NCBI RefSeq assembly: GCF_021922985.1
Contig: NZ_CP040788.1
Coordinates: forward strand, 1,302,001 to 1,366,000
Origin: Clavibacter michiganensis subsp. tessellarius
Lineage (GTDB): Bacteria > Actinomycetota > Actinomycetes > Actinomycetales > Microbacteriaceae
Length of the DNA stretch: 64,000 nucleotides
Direction: 5' to 3'
The notes under the pieces are model-generated. The model ran no database searches. It worked only from the letters and a program-made list of their open reading frames with translations, and was not told the origin of the DNA. A program made the position numbers and the translations under genes. This document shows positions 16,041-24,332 of this stretch, one piece after another; the stretch's first letter is position 1; the number at the start of each line of letters is the position of its first letter.

Positions 16041-17282
16041 TCAGCGCGGGAAGGGCGTCGCGCCCACCTTCTCGTAGGCGGCCCACGCGTCCACCGGGCC
16101 GCGGCCCGCGACCGCGTGCTCCCCGATCACCCGCGCCTTGTAGACGGCCGGGTTGTGGCTCGCGACGACGCGCGCGTTCCGCCAGTGCCGGTCGAGCGCG
16201 CGACCGCCGGAGGTCGCGGACGCTCCCCCGACCTCGAACAGCCGCGTCGCGGCGGCGGGCACCTCGTCGACCGCGTGCACCTGCGCCCGGTAGACCGCGT
16301 CCTCGGCGGCGTCGAGCATCGGCCGGTCGAGGGGCTCCCCGGGCGGGGCGGTGGCGACGGCGTCGTCGAGGAGCGCGGCAGCGGCGAGGGTCGCGGCGCG
16401 CACGGCGAAGGCGGCCGCGGAGATCCGGCCGACGACCTCCAGCACCTGCGGGTCGTCCTTCGGCAGGGCCGCGGTCGCGTGGATGTAGGTGCGCGTGCGG
16501 CTCCGCACGAAGTCGACCGCGTCGCGCTCGACCTCCTCGGCGATGCCCGCCAGCACCGCCACGAGGTAGAGCTGGTAGAAGGCCTGGATGTGGCTCAGCG
16601 GCGCCTCGCGGTACGCGGTGACGGTCGCCGGATCCACCTCCACGCCCTGGAAGGTCGTGGTGCCGCTCGCGGTGAGGGTCTGGCCGAACGCGTCCCAGTC
16701 GTCGACCGCCGTGACGCCCGGCGCATCCGTGCGGATCGCGAGCGTCACGCGCTCCACGCCGTCGGCGGCCGCGCGGCCCGCGGCCAGGTAGATCCAGTCG
16801 GAGTAGAGCGTGCCGGTGGAGTAGTACTTGGTGCCGTCGAGGATCCAGCGGCCGTCGCGCTCGGTGAGCGTCGTGGAGATGTCGGCGAGCGTGGTGCCGG
16901 TCTGCTCGCTCGTGGCGTTGCCGACGAGGGCGCCGTCGGCGATGCGGCGGATCCACTCCGCGCGCGCCGGTCCCGGCGGCCGGCGCAGCACGAGCTCGAC
17001 GTAGCCGAAGTGGCCGCGGAGCAGGTGCCCGACGTTCGCGTCGGCGGCCGACAGCTCGATCACGAGCTCGGTCAGCTGCGCGAGCGAGGCCCCGCGTCCG
17101 CCGTCGGCGACGGGGAGGCGGATCGCCCCGAACCGAGCCTCGCGGAGGAGCGCGACCGCGTCGAACGCGAGGTCCCGGCTGCGCTCCCGGGCGACGGCGC
17201 CCGCGCGGATCCGGTCGAACAGCGGCAGGAACTCGGCCCGCAGGTCGGCGGTGGAGGCTCCATCCGGCGAGGCGACCGTCAC
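16041..17282 (-). CDS. acyl-CoA dehydrogenase-fold flavin monooxygenase (DszC/SfnB-like)
   Basis: A 413-residue protein with the acyl-CoA dehydrogenase fold but features of flavin-dependent oxygenases such as DszC and SfnB: GNATSEQTGT, ILDGTKYYSTGTLYSDWIYLAA, DDWDAFGQTLTASGTTTF and, near the C terminus, FEVGGASATSGGRALDRHWRN. No catalytic Glu of true dehydrogenases is obvious. Its GTG start overlaps the upstream LLM monooxygenase by 4 nt, so the two form an operon. Such pairs in other bacteria oxidise sulphones or related organosulphur compounds with FMNH2 under sulphate limitation; that role is inferred here. No flavin reductase gene lies nearby. Confidence 0.86.
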   Translation of the reverse strand: MTVASPDGASTADLRAEFLPLFDRIRAGAVARERSRDLAFDAVALLREARFGAIRLPVADGGRGASLAQLTELVIELSAADANVGHLLRGHFGYVELVLRRPPGPARAEWIRRIADGALVGNATSEQTGTTLADISTTLTERDGRWILDGTKYYSTGTLYSDWIYLAAGRAAADGVERVTLAIRTDAPGVTAVDDWDAFGQTLTASGTTTFQGVEVDPATVTAYREAPLSHIQAFYQLYLVAVLAGIAEEVERDAVDFVRSRTRTYIHATAALPKDDPQVLEVVGRISAAAFAVRAATLAAAALLDDAVATAPPGEPLDRPMLDAAEDAVYRAQVHAVDEVPAAATRLFEVGGASATSGGRALDRHWRNARVVASHNPAVYKARVIGEHAVAGRGPVDAWAAYEKVGATPFPR

Positions 17283-18649
17283 GAGAACGCGCCCCGGTAC
17301 GCCGCCGCCGGGTGCGAGTCCGGCAGCCGGTCGCGCCCGGTGAGCTTGTGCCGGAGCGTGCCCGGCTCGTACTCGCGCTGCTGGAGGCCGCGCTCCTGGA
17401 GCACGGGCGTGACGTGGTCGACGAAGTCCTCGTAGCTGCCGGGCAGGGTCCAGTTGATGACGTTGATCCCGTCGACGCCCGCCTCCTGCCAGCCCGCGAG
17501 CACGTCGGCGATCTGCTCGGGCGTGCCCACCACGCGGCCGCGCAGCTTCGCGGAGAGCCGGGCGAGGTCGGCGATGGTCGGCTCGCGGTCGGACGACGCC
17601 TCGCGCAGCCAGTTCAGGTGGCTCTGCCCGGCCTGCGTCTCGACCTGGCTGAGCGGGGTGGACGGATCCAGCTGCTCGCCCGTCTTCGGGTCGAACCCGA
17701 GGTTGGAGTGCAGGAGGAAGCCGTCGGCGCTCAGGTACTCGTCGATCTCGGCCTCGTTGCGCTTCGCCTCCTCCTCCGTGCTGCCCGTGATGAAGGAGAG
17801 CCCGAGCCAGAAGGAGAGGTCGTCCGCTCGGCGTCCGGCGTCCACGGCGAGCGCCCGGGTGTCCTCGATGAGGGCGCGGGTCTTCTCCGGCGTCGACGAC
17901 AGGATGAACTGCGCCTCCGCGTTCCGGGCGGCGAAGCGGCGGCCGACGGGCGAGGATCCGGCCTGGAAGAGCACGGGCGTGCGCTGCGGCGACGGCGACG
18001 AGAGGTGCGGCCCGGCGACCGTGTAGCGCGGCCCCTCGTGGTCGATGCGGTGGATCCTCGACGCGTCCGAGAACACCCCGCGCGCCTTGTCGCGCTGGAG
18101 CGCGTCGTCGTCCCACGAGCCCTCCCACAGCTTGTAGACGACCTCGAGGTACTCGTCGGCCCAGGCGTAGCGGGCGTCGTGGTCCTCGAGGCCGTCGTGC
18201 CCGAAGTTGCGGGCGGCGCCGTCGAGCGCGCTCGTCACGACGTTCCAGGCGATGCGCCCGTCCGTGATGTGGTCGAGCGTCGACACCTTGCGCGCGAAGT
18301 CGAACGGGTGCGCCTGGAGCACGGAGCTCGTGAACGCGAACCCGAGGTGCTCGGTGCTCACGGCGAGCGCGGAGATCAGCACGGACGGGTCGTTGCTCGG
18401 GAACTGGAGGCCCTCGCGGGCGTTCACGTCGTAGGCGCCGTCGCCCGGGCCGTAGAGCCCGACGACGTCGGCGAAGAACATGGCGTCGAAGCGGCCGCGC
18501 TCGAGGGTCCTCGCGAGGTCGACCCAGAGCCGCACGTCGTCGAACTCGTGCTGCCGGGCGGCCGGGTGCCGCCACAGGCCGTGCTGGATGTGGCTGGCGG
18601 TGTTCATCACGAAGGCGGCGAAGCGGAGCGGGGGCCGGGCGTCGGGCAT
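17279..18649 (-). CDS. LLM-class flavin-dependent monooxygenase (NtaA/DszA-like)
   Basis: A 456-residue TIM-barrel monooxygenase of the NtaA/SnaA/DszA/SoxA group. Characteristic blocks are WRHPAARQ and WVDLARTLERGRFDAMFFAD at the N terminus, LISALAVSTEHLGFAFT, TLDHITDGRIAWNVVTS, ARYAWADEYLEVVYKLWEGSW, and PVLFQAGSSPVGRRFAA. Length is normal for the family (about 440-460). AGAGGAT before the ATG is the ribosome site. It uses reduced FMN and oxygen to attack a small organic substrate, which from the DszC-like partner may be a sulphone or similar compound. Function beyond the class is inference. Confidence 0.9.
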   Translation of the reverse strand: MPDARPPLRFAAFVMNTASHIQHGLWRHPAARQHEFDDVRLWVDLARTLERGRFDAMFFADVVGLYGPGDGAYDVNAREGLQFPSNDPSVLISALAVSTEHLGFAFTSSVLQAHPFDFARKVSTLDHITDGRIAWNVVTSALDGAARNFGHDGLEDHDARYAWADEYLEVVYKLWEGSWDDDALQRDKARGVFSDASRIHRIDHEGPRYTVAGPHLSSPSPQRTPVLFQAGSSPVGRRFAARNAEAQFILSSTPEKTRALIEDTRALAVDAGRRADDLSFWLGLSFITGSTEEEAKRNEAEIDEYLSADGFLLHSNLGFDPKTGEQLDPSTPLSQVETQAGQSHLNWLREASSDREPTIADLARLSAKLRGRVVGTPEQIADVLAGWQEAGVDGINVINWTLPGSYEDFVDHVTPVLQERGLQQREYEPGTLRHKLTGRDRLPDSHPAAAYRGAFS

Positions 18650-18893
18650 GGGGATCCTCTCGTCGGGATCCCAGCGTCGCACGGGTGGGGAAATGCGGGT
18701 CGGGTGCGCGTAGCGGTCCGTCACATGGGCGCCCGCCGGCGCGCTGTGCAGGACCGGCCCGGCCGATCCGGGCCCGTCGCTACGGTCGGCGCGGGCTCCG
18801 GTCGGCGTGGGCTCCGTCCGGCGCGCGGGACGCACGGCGGCGGGGCCGCATCCGCCTCGACGCAGCGCGCACGACGCCACCCGCACCGCGCTC

Positions 18894-18949
18894 CACGCAC
18901 GACGCACGACGCACCACGCACCACGCACCACGCACCACGCACCAGGCAG
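18894..18949. repeat. 7-bp tandem repeat (about 8 units) upstream of a protease gene
   Basis: Eight consecutive heptamers, mostly CACGCAC with GACGCAC and CAGGCAG variants, lie in the 391-bp gap between the divergent LLM gene (start 18649) and the protease (start 19041). Further loose copies (CGCACCACG) follow to about 18980. The array is about 90-150 nt before the protease ATG. The rest of the gap shows no gene, tRNA or strong hairpin. Confidence 0.85.
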
Positions 18950-19040
18950 CCCGCACCACGCACTCGCACCGCGCACCACCGGCGCCGACGCCCGTCCGCG
19001 CCGTCCCCGCCACGCCCCGTGGCCCGCCCGAAGGATCCGC

Positions 19041-20075
19041 ATGCCCTGTCGCCCTGCCCTCTCCGCGCGCCGGCCGCTCGCCGCCGTCGCCGTCCTCGGC
19101 CTCACGGCCGCCCTCCTCGGGGTCGCGTCCGCGGCCTCGGCCGACGAGGCGTCCGGCGCCGTCGTCGGCTCCTCGATGGCGAGCGCGGAGCACGCGAGCC
19201 CGGTCGCGGGGACGGCTGATGCACCCGACTCCGTAGCCGTCGACGTCACGAGCGCGCAGGCCGCCGACGCCGTCGCGTTCTGGACGCCCGAGCGCCGGGC
19301 CGTCGCGATCGACGCGGACGCGCGGACGTCCTCGTCCACGTCCACCGCGGACGACGCGGCGCGCTCCGACGCGGCCCGCACCGACGCCGTCGGCACGGAC
19401 GCCGCCGCCGACTCCTCCCGCGCCGTGCAGGTCGCCCCCGTCTCCCACATCGGCCGGATGTACTACATGCAGGCCGGAGTCGGCTACGCGTGCACGGCCA
19501 ACGTGGTCGAGTCGGCGAACCGGTCGACCCTCGCGACCGCCGGCCACTGCATCACCCAGAACCAGGTCTTCTCCGACCACATGGTGTTCTACCCGGGCTT
19601 CGACTCCGGCCCGTCGGCGTCCGGCGCATGGCCCGTCATCACCGGCTACGTCCCCTACGGCTGGTACGAGCGCAACGCCGGCGACCAGTTCGACGACAGC
19701 GGCTTCCTGGCCGTGAAGAGGGACGCGTCCGGGCGCGACATCCAGAGCGTCGTGGGCGCCTCGCCCGTGCTGTTCGACCAGTCGAACGCCGAGCGCGCGG
19801 CGGTCTACGGCTACCCGGCCACGGGGCGCTTCGACGGCCGGACGCTGCAGCGCTGCGGCGGCCTCACCGAGGGCGTGTCCGTCGAGGAGTTCGCGCTCCC
19901 CTGCGACATGAACGCCGGATCCTCCGGCAGCCCCGTCTTCGCGGGCGACGGCGCCGACGGTGCGCAGTTCGCGAACGTCGCGGAGCACTACGGCGACAGC
20001 AGCCACGTGCTCGGTCCGGTGTGGCAGGGCACGGAGCACGACGCGTACGACCTCGCGGCGGCCGTCGCGAACTGA
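19041..20075 (+). CDS. secreted chymotrypsin-fold serine protease
   Basis: A 344-residue exported protease, paralogue of the one at 12,539. The signal peptide covers about residues 1-35 (RPLAAVAVLGLTAALLGV, ASA cleavage). A long low-complexity pro-region of Asp, Ala, Ser and Thr follows, containing AADAVAFWTPER. The triad is His169 in TAGHC, Asp219 in DDSGFLAV and Ser295 in GSSGSP, a canonical signature. Paired cysteines flank the His and the Ser. AAGGA lies 5 nt before the ATG. A heptamer repeat array sits upstream and a strong terminator downstream. Plant-pathogenic Clavibacter carry families of such proteases; whether this one acts on host proteins is unknown. Confidence 0.9.
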   Translation: MPCRPALSARRPLAAVAVLGLTAALLGVASAASADEASGAVVGSSMASAEHASPVAGTADAPDSVAVDVTSAQAADAVAFWTPERRAVAIDADARTSSSTSTADDAARSDAARTDAVGTDAAADSSRAVQVAPVSHIGRMYYMQAGVGYACTANVVESANRSTLATAGHCITQNQVFSDHMVFYPGFDSGPSASGAWPVITGYVPYGWYERNAGDQFDDSGFLAVKRDASGRDIQSVVGASPVLFDQSNAERAAVYGYPATGRFDGRTLQRCGGLTEGVSVEEFALPCDMNAGSSGSPVFAGDGADGAQFANVAEHYGDSSHVLGPVWQGTEHDAYDLAAAVAN

Positions 20076-20092
20076 TCGGGACGGGTCGCCGG

Positions 20093-20131
20093 GAGGGCGG
20101 TCGGCGGGCGCGATGCCCGCCGGCCGCCCTC
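20093..20131 (+). terminator. hairpin after the protease gene
   Basis: GAGGGCGG-tCGGCGGGC pairs with GCCCGCCGg-CCGCCCTC around a short loop, 17 nt after the protease stop. The remaining 319-bp gap to the MFS gene is GC-rich with short palindromes near 20,200 and a direct repeat at 20,253. Confidence 0.65.
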
Positions 20132-20252
20132 GTGCGTGCGGGGCGCCCGCAGGTGCGGTGTTCGCGATGCGGTCCTCGGCGCCGTGTTCGCGGCGCGGTC
20201 CGCGGAGCCGCGGCTCCGCGCTCGGCTCGCTGCGCCGCTCCCTCCGCGTGTG

Positions 20253-20289
20253 ACGCCCCGTGACCGGCACGCGTTACGCACCGTGACCG
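20253..20289. promoter_or_regulatory. 14-bp direct repeats upstream of the MFS gene
   Basis: ACGCCCCGTGACCG at 20253-20266 and ACGCACCGTGACCG at 20276-20289 differ at one base and start 23 bp apart, about 105-140 nt before the transporter ATG. They could bind a regulator on the same face of the helix; no candidate regulator is adjacent. Confidence 0.35.
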
Positions 20290-20394
20290 CGGGTCTTCCC
20301 GGGCCGGGTGATCACGGGCCACGGTGGGCGGCACCCGAGCGGATCCCCGCCCGGACCGCTCCCCCTGCACCGCAGCCGCACCGCTGGAGACCCG

Positions 20395-21867
20395 ATGACC
20401 ACCGCACCGCCCGCCGCATCCGCCGCACCGACCGCCACGCCTCCCGATCCGCCCGCCGCACCCGAGACGCCCGAGGCGCCGGCCGACGTGTCGCGCCGCC
20501 GACGCCGCGTCCTCGCCGCGTCGTTCGTCGGCACCACCGTCGAGTACTACGACTTCTACCTCTACGCCACGGCGTCCGCGCTCGTGTTCGGCAGCCAGTT
20601 CTTCCCGAACCAGACGCCCGCCGTCGGACTCCTCTCGTCGTTCGCCGCGTACGGCGTCGGGTTCCTCGCGCGGCCCATCGGCGGGATCGTCGCCGGGCAC
20701 CTCGGCGACCGCATCGGCCGCAAGCGCATGCTCGTCTACTCGCTCGTGCTCATGGGCATCGCGTCGACGCTCATCGGCGTCCTGCCCACCTACGCGACCA
20801 TCGGGCTCGCGAGCGTCGTCGGCCTGGTGTTCCTGCGGCTCGTGCAGGGCATCGCGGCGGGCGCCGAGTGGGGCGGATCCGCGCTGCTCTCCGTCGAGCA
20901 CGCCCCCGCCCACCGCCGCGGCCTCTTCGGCGCCTTCACGCAGATGGGCTCCGCGGGCGGCATGCTCCTCGCCACCGGCGTCTTCGCCGCGACCCGCTTC
21001 GGCCTCGGCGAGGAGGCGTTCCTCGCCTGGGGCTGGCGCCTCCCGTTCCTCCTCAGCGCCGTGCTCGTGGGCGTCGGCCTCGTGATCCGCCTCCGCGTGG
21101 AGGACGCCGCCGAGTTCCGCGACATCAAGGCCGCCGGGGCGGTCGAGCGCTTCCCGCTCGGCGTCGTGCTGCGGAGGCACCCGCGCGCCGTGCTGATCAC
21201 CGCCGGCCTCCGCCTCGTGCAGCCCGCGCTCTACTCGATCCTCACCGTCTACACGCTCTCCTACCTCGCGTCGAAGAGGGGCGACTCCGGCGTCGCGCTC
21301 ACGTCGGTGCTCATCGTGTCGGCGCTCAGCGTGCTGACCACTCCGCTCTGGGGCTGGATCTCCGACCGGGTCGGCCGCCGTCGCCTCACCATCGCGAGCG
21401 CCGCGGGCATCGGGATCCTCATCTGGCCGTTCTTCGCGTTCCTCGACTCCGGCCCGCTGCTGCTCCTCCCGCTCGTCTTCGCGCTCGGCATGAACGTCTT
21501 CCACGACTCGATCTACGGCCCCCAGGCCGCGTGGTTCGCCGAGCAGTTCCCGACGGGCGTCCGCTACAGCGGCGTCTCGCTCGGCTACCAGGTCGGCAGC
21601 ATCTTCTCGGTCGGGCTCACGCCGCTCCTCGCGGTGCTGTTCCTGCAGTGGGGCGGCGGATCCCCGTGGATCCTCTGCGCCTACATCGGGCTGTACGCGG
21701 TGCTGACGATCGCGGCGGCGGTCGCGGCGAAGGATCCGGCGCGGGAGGCGATCGACCGGCGGCGGGGTGCCGCTGCCTCCGGGTCCGCTTCCGGCTCCGC
21801 CGACGACGACGCGCCCGGATCCGTCGCGGTCGAGCTCCGCGAGCGGGAGCGCGCGACGACGCGATAG
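20395..21867 (+). CDS. MFS transporter, metabolite:H+ symporter (MHS) type
   Basis: A 490-residue, twelve-helix transporter. The start of helix 1 (ASFVGTTVEYYDFYLYATASAL) is the MHS-family signature seen in ProP, KgtP and ShiA, and the loop 2-3 motif is GHLGDRIGRKRML, with a second copy DRVGRRRLT after helix 8. Long Pro/Ala-rich N-terminal and polar C-terminal tails are cytoplasmic. GGAGA precedes the ATG at 20395; the frame is open 29 codons further upstream but those are Gly/Pro-rich. MHS members import osmolytes, dicarboxylates or aromatic acids with protons; the substrate here is unknown. It is probably monocistronic. Confidence 0.9.
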   Translation: MTTAPPAASAAPTATPPDPPAAPETPEAPADVSRRRRRVLAASFVGTTVEYYDFYLYATASALVFGSQFFPNQTPAVGLLSSFAAYGVGFLARPIGGIVAGHLGDRIGRKRMLVYSLVLMGIASTLIGVLPTYATIGLASVVGLVFLRLVQGIAAGAEWGGSALLSVEHAPAHRRGLFGAFTQMGSAGGMLLATGVFAATRFGLGEEAFLAWGWRLPFLLSAVLVGVGLVIRLRVEDAAEFRDIKAAGAVERFPLGVVLRRHPRAVLITAGLRLVQPALYSILTVYTLSYLASKRGDSGVALTSVLIVSALSVLTTPLWGWISDRVGRRRLTIASAAGIGILIWPFFAFLDSGPLLLLPLVFALGMNVFHDSIYGPQAAWFAEQFPTGVRYSGVSLGYQVGSIFSVGLTPLLAVLFLQWGGGSPWILCAYIGLYAVLTIAAAVAAKDPAREAIDRRRGAAASGSASGSADDDAPGSVAVELRERERATTR

Positions 21868-21879
21868 GCGCGGGTAGCC

Positions 21880-21909
21880 GAGGGGCGAGGCGGATGCGCC
21901 CCGCCCCTC
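21880..21909 (+). terminator. hairpin after the MFS gene
   Basis: GAGGGGCG and CGCCCCTC form an 8-bp stem around a 14-nt loop that can partly pair further, 13 nt after the stop. Confidence 0.55.
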
Positions 21910-21983
21910 TTCGCGTCCTGCGGCCGTCCGCGCTCCCGGCCTGGTCGCGGAGGGACGGCTCGTCCGCGGAGGGACGGCACCCG

Positions 21984-21989
21984 TATCGT
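21984..21989 (+). promoter_or_regulatory. -10 hexamer TATCGT, leaderless arrangement
   Basis: TATCGT ends six bases before the ATG of the acetyltransferase, and no ribosome site is present. With the usual 6-7 nt from a -10 box to the start point, transcription would begin at the A of ATG. No convincing -35 box is visible. Confidence 0.45.
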
Positions 21990-21995
21990 GGCGCC

Positions 21996-22487
21996 ATGAC
22001 CGCCGCGCCGACCGTCCGCCCCGCCGTGCCCGCCGACGCCGACGGGATCGCCGAGGTGCACATCCGCACCTGGCAGGAGACGTACGCGCACCTGCTCCCG
22101 GCGTCGTACCTCGACGGGCTCGACGTCGCGACGCGGGCCGAGGACTGGCGCCGGACGCTGACCTCCTCGTCCTCAGCGCCGCCATGGGTCGCCCTCGACG
22201 GCGACCGGATCGTCGGATTCGCCCTCTCGGGACCGGCGCGCGACGAGGATCCGCCCCGTCCCTTCCAGCTCTACGCGATCAACGTGATCGCGTCCGCGCA
22301 CGGATCCGGCGCCGGCCAGGCCCTGTTCGACGCAGCCGTCGGCGACTCGCCCGCCTACCTCTGGGCCGCCGACGACAACCCGCGCGCCGAGGCGTTCTAC
22401 CGCCGGAACGGCTTCGTCCGCGACGGCGGCGTGGAGCGGCAGGTGTACCAGGGGGCGGAGATGGTCACGGTGCGGATGGTGCGGTGA
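21996..22487 (+). CDS. GNAT-family N-acetyltransferase
   Basis: A 163-residue acetyl-CoA-dependent acetyltransferase. The GNAT order is visible: N-terminal VRPAVPADADGIAEVHIRTWQETY, the central strand PFQLYAINVIASAHGSGAGQALFDAA that holds the acetyl-CoA loop (HGSGAGQ), and AYLWAADDNPRAEAFYRRNGF, the typical C-terminal signature, ending near VRDGGVERQ. The acceptor substrate cannot be told. No ribosome site precedes the ATG; a TATCGT box six bases upstream suggests a leaderless transcript. Confidence 0.9.
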   Translation: MTAAPTVRPAVPADADGIAEVHIRTWQETYAHLLPASYLDGLDVATRAEDWRRTLTSSSSAPPWVALDGDRIVGFALSGPARDEDPPRPFQLYAINVIASAHGSGAGQALFDAAVGDSPAYLWAADDNPRAEAFYRRNGFVRDGGVERQVYQGAEMVTVRMVR

Positions 22488-22534
22488 GGGTGGGCGTCGT
22501 GGGGTCGCCCGGGAAGATCGCCCCCGCACGGCCG

Positions 22535-22681
22535 TCAGGGACGAAAGTCGCCTGGCGTGGGAAGCGGGTCCTTTATGCGCATCACACGTTCGATCTTCCG
22601 CAAGCTCCCGATCAGCCGCCCCCGGAGCTGCATGAGTCTGAACTGCCAGAGCTCCGGCGTCTGCTCGTATGACTCCTTCTA
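22535..22681 (-). pseudogene. possible read-through tail of the small membrane protein gene
   Basis: Directly after the TAG stop (22679-22681) of the gene at 22679-23005 the same frame continues for 47 sense codons to a TGA at 22535-22537. The tail (KESYEQTPELWQFRLMQL, then RGRLIGSLRKIERVMRIK) looks like a real protein: amphipathic, rich in Glu, Arg, Trp and Tyr, with the same moderate GC as the upstream part. This suggests that TAG is a recent nonsense change or that the tail is a decayed C terminus. It may also be chance. Confidence 0.4.
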
Positions 22682-23005
22682 GTCGGCGCAATACCGCACC
22701 ATCTCGTGAAGGGCTTCTCGCAGGCGCTCGTTCGGAGAAATTTCATCACGGAGGGCGCTGATCCGCTTCTGAGCCGAGTGGACGCTGTCGAAGCAGTACT
22801 GAGCAGCCGGCTCATCGCCCGTCGCCTCCATGGGAGTGATCAGCTCGAAGGCACGCCGCACCGCCAGATCATCCGCCAGGTTGAACACCAGCTGACGGTT
22901 CTTGCGCCGAAGCTGAAGCAAGTAGGAGACGATCGCGATCCCGACCGTCAGCGATGCACCCACTGCCGTCACTATGAGGTCGGGAATGAATGTCGACCAG
23001 CTCAT
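22679..23005 (-). CDS. small single-pass membrane protein, possibly truncated
   Basis: A 108-residue protein that I do not recognise. One transmembrane helix spans about residues 8-30 (LIVTAVGASLTVGIAIVSYLL), followed by the basic QLRRKNRQ and a soluble helical region with two cysteines (QYCFDS and VRYCAD). Base composition is clearly lower in GC than in neighbours, which suggests transfer. The frame continues meaningfully past the TAG stop (see 22535-22681). It lies 16 nt downstream of the DUF2510/PASTA gene on the same strand. A role as a small membrane sensor or in phage defence is conceivable but unsupported. Confidence 0.6.
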   Translation of the reverse strand: MSWSTFIPDLIVTAVGASLTVGIAIVSYLLQLRRKNRQLVFNLADDLAVRRAFELITPMEATGDEPAAQYCFDSVHSAQKRISALRDEISPNERLREALHEMVRYCAD

Positions 23006-23021
23006 CAGATGTCCCTGCGCG

Positions 23022-24332
23022 TCACATCGTGTTCCAGTGGTACTTCCCGCTGGCGTCCGGGCCCTTGCCGCCGCACCTGTAGCTGCGTCCGTTGTCGGCC
23101 TGCGCCACAGCGCCCACCGAAGAGCAGAAGCCGCCGGGGTTGATGCCGCCGGTCTGCTGCGCCGGCTCGGGAGCAGGCGCAGGGGCCGCCGGAGCCGGTG
23201 CGGGCGCGACGGGCGCCGGAGCGGGAGTCGCCGGCTTCGGCGCGGGAGCCGGTGCGACGGGTGCCGGGGCCGGAGCCGGCGCGACCGTCGGCTCGACGGT
23301 GGGCGCCGGGGCGGGCGCCAGCAGCGTGAGCGTCACGATGGATCCGGCATCGACGCGCGACCCGGGCGCCGGGCTCTGCGACTTCACGGTCATGCCGTTC
23401 GTGAGGGCGGTCTTCTCGCCCGACTCGAGCACGTACTGGACGACGTAGCCGGCCTCGCGGAGGAGCGACCCGGCGCCCGCCGCGGTCTTCGCGCTGACGT
23501 CCTCGACGACGTGGACGACCGGCGTGGGCGTCGCCGACGGCGTGGGGGTGGGGCTGGGAGTCGATGACGCGCTCGCGCTGATCGCCTCCGCCGGACGCGG
23601 GCCGGGTGCCGAGGCGGCGACCGGGACGGCGGCGCCGATGATCAGGAGCAGGATCGCGCCCGCCGCGGTCGCGCTGTTGCGGGGTCGGGTGGCGAGCGCC
23701 GGGACCCAGCTGCGGCGTCCGGTGAAGAGCGGGTACAGCGCGGTCACGAGGGCGACCAGCCCGACGGAGACGAACATTCCCCCGAAGCCCCCGACCGCTG
23801 TCGTGATGAGCACCGCGAGCGCGACGACGGCCGCGATGACCCACGTCGTCGCCGGGTGTCGGCTCGGGCGCGTGTCGGTGACGACCGCGGTCGGGGCCGC
23901 AGGGAGGACAGGGGCGGCCGGCGCGGCGATGGCCTTGCGCGCCTTCCGCGCGGGCTTCGGCGCCGGCGTGGCGACGGTGGCTGCCGTCGCCCGCTGGGAC
24001 CGCGCTCGCGTCGCAGCCGCCCGCTCCGCGGCCTTCGCCTGCATCGTCGCCTCCCGCTGCGCGACCTTCGCGGTCCGCTGCTGCTCGGCGACGACGGCGC
24101 GCTCGGCCTGGACCCGCGCGGCATCCGCGGCGCGAGCGGCCTTCGCCTGCTCGGCCTGCTGCGCGGCGGCGACGGCGGCCAGCGCCGCGGCGCTCGGCGC
24201 CTGCGCCTGGGGCGCGGCGGGCTGCCCCATCGGCGCGACGTGCTGCGTCCACGCGGATCCGTCCCAGTAGCGGAGCTGGCCGGATCCGTCGGGGAACCAG
24301 CCGGCGGGAGCGGCGGAGGGGACGTCGGGCAT
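23022..24332 (-). CDS. DUF2510 / transmembrane / PASTA-like mosaic protein
   Basis: A 436-residue multi-domain membrane protein. Residues 8-32 are a DUF2510 motif (AGWFPDGSGQLRYWDG), a short WxW-type motif of actinobacterial membrane proteins. Residues 45-115 form an Ala/Gln/Lys/Arg helix, probably coiled coil. Three hydrophobic segments lie at about 162-182, 185-204 and 220-245. After a Ser/Thr/Pro linker comes a PASTA-like domain (VVEDVSAKTAAGAGSLLREA, then TVKSQSPAPGSRVDAGSIV), then a long Ala-Pro repeat spacer typical of wall-spanning stalks, and a C-terminal Cys-containing motif (GRSYRCGGKGPDASGKYHW). The end likely lies in or beyond the wall and may touch peptidoglycan. Function unknown. 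Confidence 0.82.
   Translation of the reverse strand: MPDVPSAAPAGWFPDGSGQLRYWDGSAWTQHVAPMGQPAAPQAQAPSAAALAAVAAAQQAEQAKAARAADAARVQAERAVVAEQQRTAKVAQREATMQAKAAERAAATRARSQRATAATVATPAPKPARKARKAIAAPAAPVLPAAPTAVVTDTRPSRHPATTWVIAAVVALAVLITTAVGGFGGMFVSVGLVALVTALYPLFTGRRSWVPALATRPRNSATAAGAILLLIIGAAVPVAASAPGPRPAEAISASASSTPSPTPTPSATPTPVVHVVEDVSAKTAAGAGSLLREAGYVVQYVLESGEKTALTNGMTVKSQSPAPGSRVDAGSIVTLTLLAPAPAPTVEPTVAPAPAPAPVAPAPAPKPATPAPAPVAPAPAPAAPAPAPEPAQQTGGINPGGFCSSVGAVAQADNGRSYRCGGKGPDASGKYHWNTM

Noticed and set aside
18720..19450. Minus-strand frames with repeated WCVVRGA-like peptides
   Set aside because: They are the translation of the heptanucleotide array and its flanks and antisense of the protease gene; no family, no start signal.
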